Source of the DNA: Aquisphaera giovannonii
GTDB taxonomy: Bacteria; Planctomycetota; Planctomycetia; Isosphaerales; Isosphaeraceae
Assembly: GCF_008087625.1 (NCBI RefSeq)
Contig: NZ_CP042997.1
Location: forward strand, 1,984,001-2,048,000
Direction of reading: 5' to 3'
Length of the DNA: 64,000 nucleotides
Shown here: piece by piece, positions 45,681 to 53,740 of the stretch
Layout of the letters: the number at the start of each line of letters is the position of its first letter
How positions within the stretch are numbered: the stretch's first letter is position 1
Notes under the pieces: model-generated
Seen by the model: only the letters and a program-made list of their open reading frames with translations
Databases searched by the model: none
Told to the model about the DNA's origin: nothing
Made by a program: the position numbers and the translations under genes

Positions 45681-47168
45681 GTGAGCGACATCCCGCCGAT
45701 CCTTCGCGATGAGCTCTCTCGGCCGGCCCCCGAACGGCGGGGCTGGCGGTGGACCATCGCCCCGGCCTATGCGAGCCTCTTCATCTGGATCCCGCTGCTC
45801 GACCCCGTCGGCGGGCTCGTCGGCCGCGGGGCGGAGCCCTTCGTGGTCTTCCTCGCCGCCATCCCCGCGCTCCTCGCCTGCGTCTTCCTGCTCTATTATC
45901 CCGCCGCGATCCTCGGCTTCCAGTCGGGGCGGGGGATCGCCGCAGTGACCTCCGCGACGCTCGGCACGACGGGCTCCGAGTGGATCGTCGGCGTCCTCGG
46001 CGGGCTCGGCGGCCTGCTCGTCTACGCGATGTCGATCGATTCGGCCGTCCGGCTGACGATGCTCGGGCTGATGCTCTGCGGCCTGGTGGGCCCCGCAAGC
46101 CTCCAGGGCTGGTCCGTCGGCCCCGTCAACCTGGGACCGCCGATCTCGATCCTGACCGCCGCCTTCTGGATCTACGTGACGGGCACGGCCATCCTCCTCC
46201 GCCTGGCGAGCGTCGTCCGGGCGATGATGCAGGTGTACACGCCGGTGGCGATCGCGCTCGTCGGCGTCACGGCCCTGCTGACCTTCCGCGGCCTGGTCCG
46301 GGCCCGATTCGACCCGCACGCGGCCGTGATGGCGATGGGCGTCGAGCCGGCGTCGCCGGTCGCCGCGGGGCTCCTCGTCGCGCAGCTCCTCGGCTGCGCC
46401 TTCGCCTTCTCCGGCCTCCTCGGCGCCGACTGGGGGCGATCGGTCCGCGATCGCCTGGATCTCCTGCACGGGGCGCGGATCGGCATCCTGGGCGCGGGCT
46501 GGTTCGCCATGATCGCGGTCCCGGCGGCCGTCGCCGGCGCCCTGGGCACCGACGCGGCCGCCGTGCTGCCGCCGAAGGGGGCCCCGCCGCTGCTGGTGCC
46601 GGGGACCTACCACGCCGCGATCTACGGGGGCATCGGCGGCACGGTCGGGGGGGCCATCCTGATGCTCCTCGGGCTGGCCACCCTGGCCCCCGCCTGCTAT
46701 GCGATCTGGCTGTTCGGGCAACGCCTCGCCCATCACTCGGGCGTCCTCCGCCTCTCGACCTGGACGTGGATCGGCGGTGCCCTCGCGCTCGCCCTGATCG
46801 CCACCGGCTTCGCCGGCGACTCGATCTTCCTCCTGGAGATCCTGGGCGCCCTGTTCACCCCGGTGGCCGGGACGCTCTTCGTCGAGATGATCCGGTCCGG
46901 CGGCGAGCTCCGGGGGATCCGCCCGGGGATTAATCCGGCCGGCCTGGTCGCCTGGATCATCGGCCTGGCCGTCGGCCTCATCCCGACCGGCCAGGCGCTC
47001 TTCCTCGGCGAAGGGCACCTGGGCCGGCTCCAGCCGGCGTGCTTCCTCGCCTTCGCCGCGGCGGCCGCGACCTACGCCATCCTCTCGGCCGCCGGCTGGG
47101 AGGCTCCGCTTGCGGCGATCCCGGACGCCCCCGCCGAGGAAGCCCGGCCGCCGGCCGCTCCCCTGTAG
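45681..47168 (+). CDS. NCS1-like permease, divergent
   Basis: A protein of about 495 residues with roughly 12 hydrophobic helices. The start is uncertain; GTG 45681 (VSDIPPILRDEL) is preferred to GTG 45609. The segment GWRWTIAPAYASLFIWIPLL corresponds to the NCS1 opening motif. GIRPGINPAGLVAWIIGLAV near the C-terminus matches GFNPAGWIAWALGFF of the permease at 42806-44200. It is therefore a distant relative of that protein with a more GC-rich, native-looking codon use. Substrate unknown. It is divergent from the HExxH/VIT1 operon, with a gap of under 100 bases. Confidence 0.75.
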   Translation: MSDIPPILRDELSRPAPERRGWRWTIAPAYASLFIWIPLLDPVGGLVGRGAEPFVVFLAAIPALLACVFLLYYPAAILGFQSGRGIAAVTSATLGTTGSEWIVGVLGGLGGLLVYAMSIDSAVRLTMLGLMLCGLVGPASLQGWSVGPVNLGPPISILTAAFWIYVTGTAILLRLASVVRAMMQVYTPVAIALVGVTALLTFRGLVRARFDPHAAVMAMGVEPASPVAAGLLVAQLLGCAFAFSGLLGADWGRSVRDRLDLLHGARIGILGAGWFAMIAVPAAVAGALGTDAAAVLPPKGAPPLLVPGTYHAAIYGGIGGTVGGAILMLLGLATLAPACYAIWLFGQRLAHHSGVLRLSTWTWIGGALALALIATGFAGDSIFLLEILGALFTPVAGTLFVEMIRSGGELRGIRPGINPAGLVAWIIGLAVGLIPTGQALFLGEGHLGRLQPACFLAFAAAAATYAILSAAGWEAPLAAIPDAPAEEARPPAAPL

Positions 47169-47395
47169 TAGCCTGTCCATGTGCACGTGCGGGGGAGCGA
47201 AGGAGGCATCCGCGCAGGCCGGAACATGGGGACGTCCGGGAGATGGGCCCGTCCAGGTCGAGCCGACCGGCCACGCCGCGCGGGGCCCGGCCTGGGGCGG
47301 GAGCCTGAAGTTTTCGTGGGAACCGGGGCCGCGTTGGCCCGCCGACCGCGGCCGCGCCATCGAGGCGGCGCCACGCCCAGTCGCCTCGGCGGTCG

Positions 47396-47752
47396 TCACG
47401 GCCGCTTCGGCTCGGAAAGCTTGAGCGGGCTCCCGCGGAAGTCAGACACTTCCTCCGGATCCTGGACCGTTCGCTTCTGGGGCGTCTGGTCGTCCAGGCG
47501 GGGCTGCTTGCGCGTCTTTTCCGCCGGGACCGGCGACGGCGAGATCCCGACCGGCTTCTCCGGCTTCGAGCCCGGGGACGTCGGGCGCGGGTCAAGCTTG
47601 CCGCCCCCGGGGACCTGCTCGTAGGATCTCCCGACCTCGGCGGGCGGCTCCTCGGGCGACCACCCGGTCAGCCCGCCCGAGAGCGCCGCGCGGGCCTCCA
47701 GGGCGTCGAGCGTGGCCCGGAATCGACGATTGCGGCGATGTGGACTCATCAT
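47396..47752 (-). CDS. small secreted protein with planctomycete sorting motif
   Basis: A 118-residue protein. ATG 47752 has GGAGGG eight bases upstream; ATGs at 47758 and 47749 are alternatives. The N-terminus RRNRRFRATLDALEARAALS has the Leu-Glu-x-Arg motif of planctomycete extracellular proteins. The remainder (GGLTGWSPEEPPAEVGRSYE onward) is Pro/Lys/Asp-rich and probably disordered. No enzymatic domain is present. It is divergent from the ECF sigma factor gene. A function in the cell envelope is likely but not specified. Confidence 0.6.
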   Translation of the reverse strand: MMSPHRRNRRFRATLDALEARAALSGGLTGWSPEEPPAEVGRSYEQVPGGGKLDPRPTSPGSKPEKPVGISPSPVPAEKTRKQPRLDDQTPQKRTVQDPEEVSDFRGSPLKLSEPKRP

Positions 47753-47944
47753 GACCATTTCCCTCCTTCGATCCTCGGCTCGGGATGTCGGGCCGGGTCA
47801 CGTACCGGCCGTCCCCCGAGGGGGTGATGAGCGCACGAGGGGCGATCGTCCACAGGCGCGGGGGGAAATTCCGCGGAGGCCCCGCGGCCGGGCCGCGGAT
47901 ATCATGTCGTCGGGACGGGAGCCGAGCCCGCCGGGAGGGGGCCC

Positions 47945-48586
47945 ATGACTGGCGATGACGACGACGAGGCCCTGGTCGCCCGTGCCGACGGCGGCGACCC
48001 GTCGGCGCTGGCCGAGCTCTTCGAGCGGCACCGGCGGCGGCTGCGGCACATGGTCCAGTTGAGGCTGGACCCGCGGCTCCGCGGGCGGGTGGATGCCTCG
48101 GACGTGTTGCAGGAGGCCTATCTCGACCTCGTCCGCCAGTTCCCCGCCTACCGCGAGAAGGCGGACCTTCCGCCGTTCCTGTGGCTGCGGCTGCTGACCG
48201 GTCGTCGGCTGCTCCGGGTTCACCGCCGGCACCTCGGGGCGGCGATTCGCGACGCGGGCCGGGAGGTCTCGATCCACGGCGGCGCGGCGCCCGGGGCCGA
48301 CTCCGGGTCGCTGGCCGAGCACCTGGTCGGCCGTCTGACCACGGCCAGCCGGGCGTTCGACCGCGAGGAGCGACGCCGGCTGCTCCAGCGGGCCCTCGAC
48401 TCGCTCGACCCGCTGGACCGCGAGGTGCTCGCTCTGCGTCATTTCGAGGGTCTGACCAACGGCGAGGCCGCCGCGGTGCTGGGCCTCTCCAAGACGGCGG
48501 CCTGCAACCGCTACGTGCGCGCCCTGGCCCGGCTCCAGGAGGCGACCCGCGACGTGCCGGGCCTGCTCGACGAACCTGCCGGATGA
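47945..48586 (+). CDS. ECF-type RNA polymerase sigma factor
   Basis: A 213-residue sigma factor. Region 2 includes ALAELFERHRRRLRHMVQLR and the -10 recognition segment DASDVLQEAYLDLVRQFPAY. Region 4 has LDPLDREVLALRHFEGLTNG and the helix-turn-helix EAAAVLGLSKTAACNRYVRA. The spacer between them is longer than in typical ECF factors, as in the planctomycete-specific sigma groups. There is no anti-sigma gene; instead the kinase-TPR gene follows after 134 bases on the same strand. Such sigma-kinase pairs are frequent in planctomycetes, so the kinase may control the sigma factor, although that is inferred. Confidence 0.9.
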   Translation: MTGDDDDEALVARADGGDPSALAELFERHRRRLRHMVQLRLDPRLRGRVDASDVLQEAYLDLVRQFPAYREKADLPPFLWLRLLTGRRLLRVHRRHLGAAIRDAGREVSIHGGAAPGADSGSLAEHLVGRLTTASRAFDREERRRLLQRALDSLDPLDREVLALRHFEGLTNGEAAAVLGLSKTAACNRYVRALARLQEATRDVPGLLDEPAG

Positions 48587-48720
48587 CCGGCCTGGGCCGA
48601 AATCGCCAGATTAAGGTTTGACCCGCGCGGTCCTACGTGGGATGAACGGTGGCGGTGCCCCGGCGCGCGGTCGCCGGGTCCGTCCCTTGTCCTTATCCTC
48701 GGAGAGCCTGGGGGAAGCCC

Positions 48721-51700
48721 ATGGACGCGACGGAATCAGGGCCCAGCCCGGTCGGTCCCCTGGTGGAGGAGTTCCTGGAGCGTCGTCGCCTCGGCGAACG
48801 GCCGACCCTCGAGGAGTTCGTCGCGAGGTTCCCCGAGCTGGAGGCGGAGATCCGCCGGGTCTTCCCCGCCCTGGGGCTGCTCGAGGAGCTGGGCCCCGGC
48901 ACCGTCGGGGCGGGCGCGACGACCGCCGACGGCCCGGTGGGCGATGCCGGGCCGTCATCCGAGAGGCTGGGCGACTTCCGCATCCTCCGCGAGATCGGCC
49001 GGGGCGGGATGGGGGTGGTGTACGAGGCCGAGCAGGGCTCGCTGGGCCGGCGGGTGGCCCTCAAGGTGCTGCCGCCCGGGCGGCTCGCGGGCGAGGAGCC
49101 GTTGCGCCGGTTCGAGCGCGAGGCCCAGGCCGCCGCGCGGCTGCACCACACCAACATCGTGCCCGTCTTCGGCTCGGGGCGCGAGCAGGGTTGCGCCTAC
49201 TACGTGATGCAGCTGATCCGGGGCCGCGGGCTCGACCGGGTCATCGAGGAGCTGGCGCGGTTGCGCCGATCCCTCGGGGCGCCGGCCGATGGCGAGGCCA
49301 CCGTGGCCGGGCACGACCCCGAAGAGGCCCCGCAGCCCGGGGCGATCGCCCGTTCGATGCTGTCGGGCCGCTTCGAGAAGGCCGACGGCCCGCCGGGTGG
49401 GGCCGACGCCGCCGACGCGCCGACGCCCCCGCCGGCCGAGTCCGAGGCCGGTGCCGCGAGCGACTCGGTCTCGACGAGCACCGCCAGCGACCTGCACCTG
49501 GCCCGCGGCGTGGCGCGGGTGGGCATCCAGGTGGCCGAGGCGCTGGCGTACGCCCACCGCCAGGGCGTCCTCCATCGCGACATCAAGCCCTCGAACCTGC
49601 TGCTCGACGAGGCGGGCGACGTCTGGGTGGCCGACTTCGGCCTCGCCAAGTTGGCCGAGGGGGACGACCTGACCCACACCGGCGAGGTCGTCGGCACCCT
49701 CCGCTACATGGCGCCCGAGCGGTTCCGGGGCGAGGGGGACGGGCGATCCGATCAGTACTCCCTGGGCCTGACCCTCTACGAGCTGCTGGCGTTGCGCCCG
49801 GCGTTCGACGCGCCCGACCGCGCCCGGCTCGTCCGCCTCGTGATGGAGGGGGATCCGCCCCCGCTGCGCAAGGTCGCGCCGTCGGTCCCGGCCGACCTGG
49901 CGACGATCGTCGCCAAGGCGATGTCCCGGAGGCCCGAGGACCGCTACCCCACGGCCGGGGCCCTGGCCGACGACCTGCGGCGGTGGCGCGACGGTTCGCC
50001 GATCTCCGCCCGGCCCGTCGGGCCGCTGGAGCGGCTGGCGAAGTGGGCGCGCCGGAACCCGGCGCTGGCGGCCTCGACCGGGGTGGCCATCGGGCTGGCC
50101 GCCAGCCTGATCGCGGCCCTGGCCATCAGCAACGTCCGCATCCGCGCCGCGTTCGGCCGCGCCGAGTCGGCCCTGGAACGGGCGAAGGTCTCGGCCCGCC
50201 AGGCCGAGCAGGTCATCGCCTTCCTCACCGAGGACATCCTGGGCCAGGCCGATCCGGAGGTGAACCCCGTCCGAGACAACCTGACCGTTGAGGAGGCGCT
50301 GGACAGGGCCGGCGACCGGATCGGGCACCGCTTCGAGGGCGAGCCCGAGGTCGATGCGGAGATCCGCTACGCGATCGGCCGGATGTATCACCAGCGTGGT
50401 CGCAACCAAAAGGCCGAACCCCACCTGCGACAGGCCTGGGAGACCCTGGGCCGTGCGGCCGGCCCCGAGGACCCGAGGACGCTGAGGGCCCGCCTGTATT
50501 TCGCGGTGGCGCTCCAGAATTTGCAGCGTTACGAGGAAGCCGAAGGCCATCTTCGCGAACTCCTTCGAAGCCCCGACGAACCCCGGCGCATCCTCGTAAT
50601 CCAGAGTCATCTTGCGGACCTCTTTTGGGAGACGGGCAAGCTGGAAGAGGCCGAGGCCCTGCAACGCCGGCTCGTCGAGGGCTTCGGGGAGACAGACGGT
50701 CCCCAGGCCGAGATGACCTTGACCATGCGGCTCTTCCTAGCCAGAGTCCTCTCCTCTCGGGGCGCCCTCGACGAGGCGGAGGCGATTCTGCGGGACGTCG
50801 TCGAGATCCGTCGCCGAACCTGCGAGCCCCAGGCGCCGCCCCGGCTCGGGGCGCAGCGTCAGCTCGCCAGCTTCCTGAACGCGCAAGGCCGGTTCGCCGA
50901 GGCCGAGCCGATCCTCCGCGAGACCCTGGAGGGGTATGACCAGGTCTACGGCCCCGATCACCCCCACACGCTCACGACACTGGGCAGCCTCGTCATCTCG
51001 CTCTGGCGACTCGGCCGGTTCGCCGAGGCCGAGCCGCTGTCACGACGAAGCTGTGACGCCTGGATGCGGACCCAGGGCCCCGATCATCCATTAGGGCTCT
51101 CGGCGATGAGCGTCCGGGCGCTACTCATGATGGACCGAGGCGAGTTCGACCGGGCCGAGCCCCTGCTCCGGGAGGTCCTCCACACCCGCGAGCGGATTCA
51201 GGGGCCGGAGCACTTCGACACCGCCATCGCGGCAATGAACCTGGGTCGGGCTTGCCGATTCCGGGGCCAGCCCGCCCAGGCCGCGGCCCTCTGCCGGCGG
51301 GGCCTGGAGACCCTCCGATCGAAGCTCGGCCCGGACCACCCGACGACGAGGACGGCCGCCGACATACTCGCCGGGTGCCTGCTCGACGCAGGGCGGGCCC
51401 CCGAGGCGGTCGCGATGCTCGAGGGCGGCGTGCGCGAGCGGCCGGAGGATCCGTCAGCCCTCGTGAGGCTGGCCCTATCGCTGCTGGCCTCCGGCGACGA
51501 GGCGGGCTACCGGGCGCGTTGTGCCGAGGGCCTGGGTCGCCTCGCCGACCCGGCGGGCCCGGACGCCGTCGAGGTCCTTCGTGCCGGCCTGCTCGTGTCC
51601 GGGGCCATCGACCCGGCCCGGGCGGTGGCGACGGCCGAGGCCGCGGCGGCCCGCGAGCCGAAGGCCGCCGAACGCCGGTTCCTCCTGGGCCTGGCGCTGC

Positions 51701-52020
51701 TCCGCGCCGACCGCCTCGGCGAGGCCGTCGACCGGCTGACCGAGGCGGCGGACCTCGACCCGACGTGGACCTCGGTGGCGCAGGCCCGGGCCGCCGCCGC
51801 GATCGCCTGCGCCCGGCTCGGTCGCGAGGCCGAGGCCCTCGCGTGGGTCGCCCGCGCGAGCGATCGCCGCGGCGACCCCGCCCGGCGGATCCCCGCGGGC
51901 TGGGTGCTCACGCCGGCCGCGTCCTGGCGGGACCGCCTGGTGCTGGACCGCCTGACCCGCGAGGCCGCCGCCCTCGCCCTCGACCCGCTCGTCCCGGCCA
52001 ACCCGTTCGCCCCGGGTTGA
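48721..52020 (+). CDS. Ser/Thr protein kinase with TPR repeats
   Basis: A 1099-residue protein starting at ATG 48721. Residues 10-60 are an acidic leader. The kinase domain begins at about 85 with IGRGGMGVVYEAEQ and Lys 115 (RRVALKVL). It is interrupted at about 190-258 by a low-complexity insert (Asp, Ala, Pro, Ser), then resumes with HRDIKPSNLLLDEAG and VADFGLAKLAEGDD, ending near 430. One transmembrane helix follows (ALAASTGVAIGLAASLIAAL). The C-terminal half (about 540-1060) consists of tetratricopeptide repeats (EEAEGHLRELLRS, FAEAEPILRETLEGY). All catalytic residues are present. It follows the ECF sigma gene. The TPR part is on the other side of the membrane from the kinase. Confidence 0.92.
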   Translation: MDATESGPSPVGPLVEEFLERRRLGERPTLEEFVARFPELEAEIRRVFPALGLLEELGPGTVGAGATTADGPVGDAGPSSERLGDFRILREIGRGGMGVVYEAEQGSLGRRVALKVLPPGRLAGEEPLRRFEREAQAAARLHHTNIVPVFGSGREQGCAYYVMQLIRGRGLDRVIEELARLRRSLGAPADGEATVAGHDPEEAPQPGAIARSMLSGRFEKADGPPGGADAADAPTPPPAESEAGAASDSVSTSTASDLHLARGVARVGIQVAEALAYAHRQGVLHRDIKPSNLLLDEAGDVWVADFGLAKLAEGDDLTHTGEVVGTLRYMAPERFRGEGDGRSDQYSLGLTLYELLALRPAFDAPDRARLVRLVMEGDPPPLRKVAPSVPADLATIVAKAMSRRPEDRYPTAGALADDLRRWRDGSPISARPVGPLERLAKWARRNPALAASTGVAIGLAASLIAALAISNVRIRAAFGRAESALERAKVSARQAEQVIAFLTEDILGQADPEVNPVRDNLTVEEALDRAGDRIGHRFEGEPEVDAEIRYAIGRMYHQRGRNQKAEPHLRQAWETLGRAAGPEDPRTLRARLYFAVALQNLQRYEEAEGHLRELLRSPDEPRRILVIQSHLADLFWETGKLEEAEALQRRLVEGFGETDGPQAEMTLTMRLFLARVLSSRGALDEAEAILRDVVEIRRRTCEPQAPPRLGAQRQLASFLNAQGRFAEAEPILRETLEGYDQVYGPDHPHTLTTLGSLVISLWRLGRFAEAEPLSRRSCDAWMRTQGPDHPLGLSAMSVRALLMMDRGEFDRAEPLLREVLHTRERIQGPEHFDTAIAAMNLGRACRFRGQPAQAAALCRRGLETLRSKLGPDHPTTRTAADILAGCLLDAGRAPEAVAMLEGGVRERPEDPSALVRLALSLLASGDEAGYRARCAEGLGRLADPAGPDAVEVLRAGLLVSGAIDPARAVATAEAAAAREPKAAERRFLLGLALLRADRLGEAVDRLTEAADLDPTWTSVAQARAAAAIACARLGREAEALAWVARASDRRGDPARRIPAGWVLTPAASWRDRLVLDRLTREAAALALDPLVPANPFAPG

Positions 52021-52087
52021 TGCGGCGTCCCGCCTCACTGCCGAAGAGGATGCGGGGGACCTACCGGGAGGGACTCCAGGTCGCCTC

Positions 52088-53509
52088 TCACGGGCCCGAG
52101 TCGGCCGAAGGGGCCTCGTCCCTCGGGCGAGGCGCGATCTGGGCGAGGACGCCGTTCACGCCTTCCATCACGGTGTCCTCGACCCGATCCGACCAGGGGG
52201 AGGGGAGGCCGTAGTAGACCATCGCGCCGCCGCCCTCGTAGCCGCCTTCCTTCAGGACGCGGAGGGAGGGGATGTACGCCATCACGTCGTTGCAGTAGGC
52301 CGCGACCCAGGTCGGCGATGCGCCCCCCTCCTTCTTGATCCGGATCGCGTAATCGACGGTCGCCTCGCCGCCCAGGAAGACCCACCGCAGCTCGTCGAGC
52401 CCCCACGCCTGGACCGGATAGGGATAGTCGGGCGGGAGCTTGCCCAGCTCCTCGAACCGCTCCAGCAGCCGGCGGGCGCGGGCGGCGACGAAGCGGTCGC
52501 TCGACTTGGCGTCGGCCTCCACCTGGGCCCGCGTCGGCAGCGTGGCGAAGGCGAGGCTCACCTCCTTGTACGCGCTCCGCAGCGGGCCCTCGATGCGCCT
52601 CAACGGCTTCTCCAGGGCCGCGGCGACGGCATCCGCCATGGCCATGCCGTGCCTCTCCGCCAGCTCGTCCGAGCGCCGAGGCACCGGGTTCTGGTCGGCG
52701 CCGCAGCCGGCCACGTACATGGCCTGGGTGCCCGGCATCCGCTTCTCGATCGCCGCCGACGCATGCCCGGCCCAGTCGCCGCTGACCTTGTAGCCGTCCA
52801 GGACCGTGCAGTGGCAGGCGTACACATAAAGGACCGCCCGCCGCTTGCCTTCGAAGTCGCTCGCGACGAGCACCGGGACGTCGTGGTCCACCGGGCCCTT
52901 GAGCTGCCCCTTCTCGCGGAGGGCGGGCACGTCCTTCTCCGGGTTGTTCCGCCGGTTCACGGCGAACTCGCAACGGCCGCCGCCCCAGGACAGGCTCCCG
53001 GGCGAGAGGTCGTCGAAGGACTGGCCGACCACGTCCGCGACGATCGTCTCGAGGAGCCTCGTGTAGTCGGCGATCCGCCGCCGCTGGTCGTCGTCGAGCG
53101 GGTACATCGTGTCCAGGTTCCGGCCGACCACCGGCGCGCTGTGCGTGTGCGAGCACGCCAGGACGATCCGGTCCCGCTCCAGCCCGTGCTTCCGGCGGAT
53201 CGCGTCCCGGATCCGCTCCGAGAGGTCGCGGCTGATCCCGCAGACGTCGATCGTCACCAGGACGGCCCGCTGGCCCAGCGGGTCCTCGAGCGCCAACGCC
53301 TTGACCCAGATGTCCTGGTCCACACCCTCCGACGGATGGTTCCGCGCCGCGTAGCCGGCGAGCCAGATCGGCTCCTTGGGGGTGATCGCCGCCCGCCCCG
53401 TGCCGACCTTCCAGCCGTCGCCGAGCGCCTCCGGCGCGCCGGCGAGCAGGGCGACCAGCGCGAGCCCGAAGAGACTGCCGAACGTCCTGCAAGCGTCAGT
53501 CGACCTCAT
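52088..53509 (-). CDS. exported neutral/alkaline ceramidase-like protein
   Basis: A 473-residue protein. ATG 53509 has GAGGT eight bases upstream; 53515 is the alternative. A signal peptide (LFGLALVALLAGAPEALG) is followed by the family opening GWKVGTGRAAITPKEPIWLA. Further blocks are VLVTIDVCGISRDLSERIRD, IVLACSHTHSAPV with zinc-type His residues, VYACHCTVLDGY and MYVAGCGADQNP. This is the N-terminal ceramidase domain, which in known members hydrolyses the amide bond of ceramide. Planctomycetes have many such proteins of unproven substrate. It lacks the C-terminal Ig-like domain of full ceramidases. It is convergent with the kinase-TPR gene. Confidence 0.85.
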   Translation of the reverse strand: MRSTDACRTFGSLFGLALVALLAGAPEALGDGWKVGTGRAAITPKEPIWLAGYAARNHPSEGVDQDIWVKALALEDPLGQRAVLVTIDVCGISRDLSERIRDAIRRKHGLERDRIVLACSHTHSAPVVGRNLDTMYPLDDDQRRRIADYTRLLETIVADVVGQSFDDLSPGSLSWGGGRCEFAVNRRNNPEKDVPALREKGQLKGPVDHDVPVLVASDFEGKRRAVLYVYACHCTVLDGYKVSGDWAGHASAAIEKRMPGTQAMYVAGCGADQNPVPRRSDELAERHGMAMADAVAAALEKPLRRIEGPLRSAYKEVSLAFATLPTRAQVEADAKSSDRFVAARARRLLERFEELGKLPPDYPYPVQAWGLDELRWVFLGGEATVDYAIRIKKEGGASPTWVAAYCNDVMAYIPSLRVLKEGGYEGGGAMVYYGLPSPWSDRVEDTVMEGVNGVLAQIAPRPRDEAPSADSGP

Positions 53510-53740
53510 GAGCATGGACCTCACTGCGCGGCCGGGGGACGATGCGATGGCGGCTCGAGCCGCCCGGCCCACCAGGTTAACCGCTCCCGGCCGTCGAGGC
53601 AGCCCCGCGGTTGACGACGCTCCGGGCCTCGGGGCAGGCCCCCCGCGGGAGTGTTGCCCGCCGCCCGATCGCCCGCTAGACTCGGAGGCCGCCATAACGA
53701 CGATTGTCCGAGACCCTCATCCGCGCCACGGTCCACCGCC

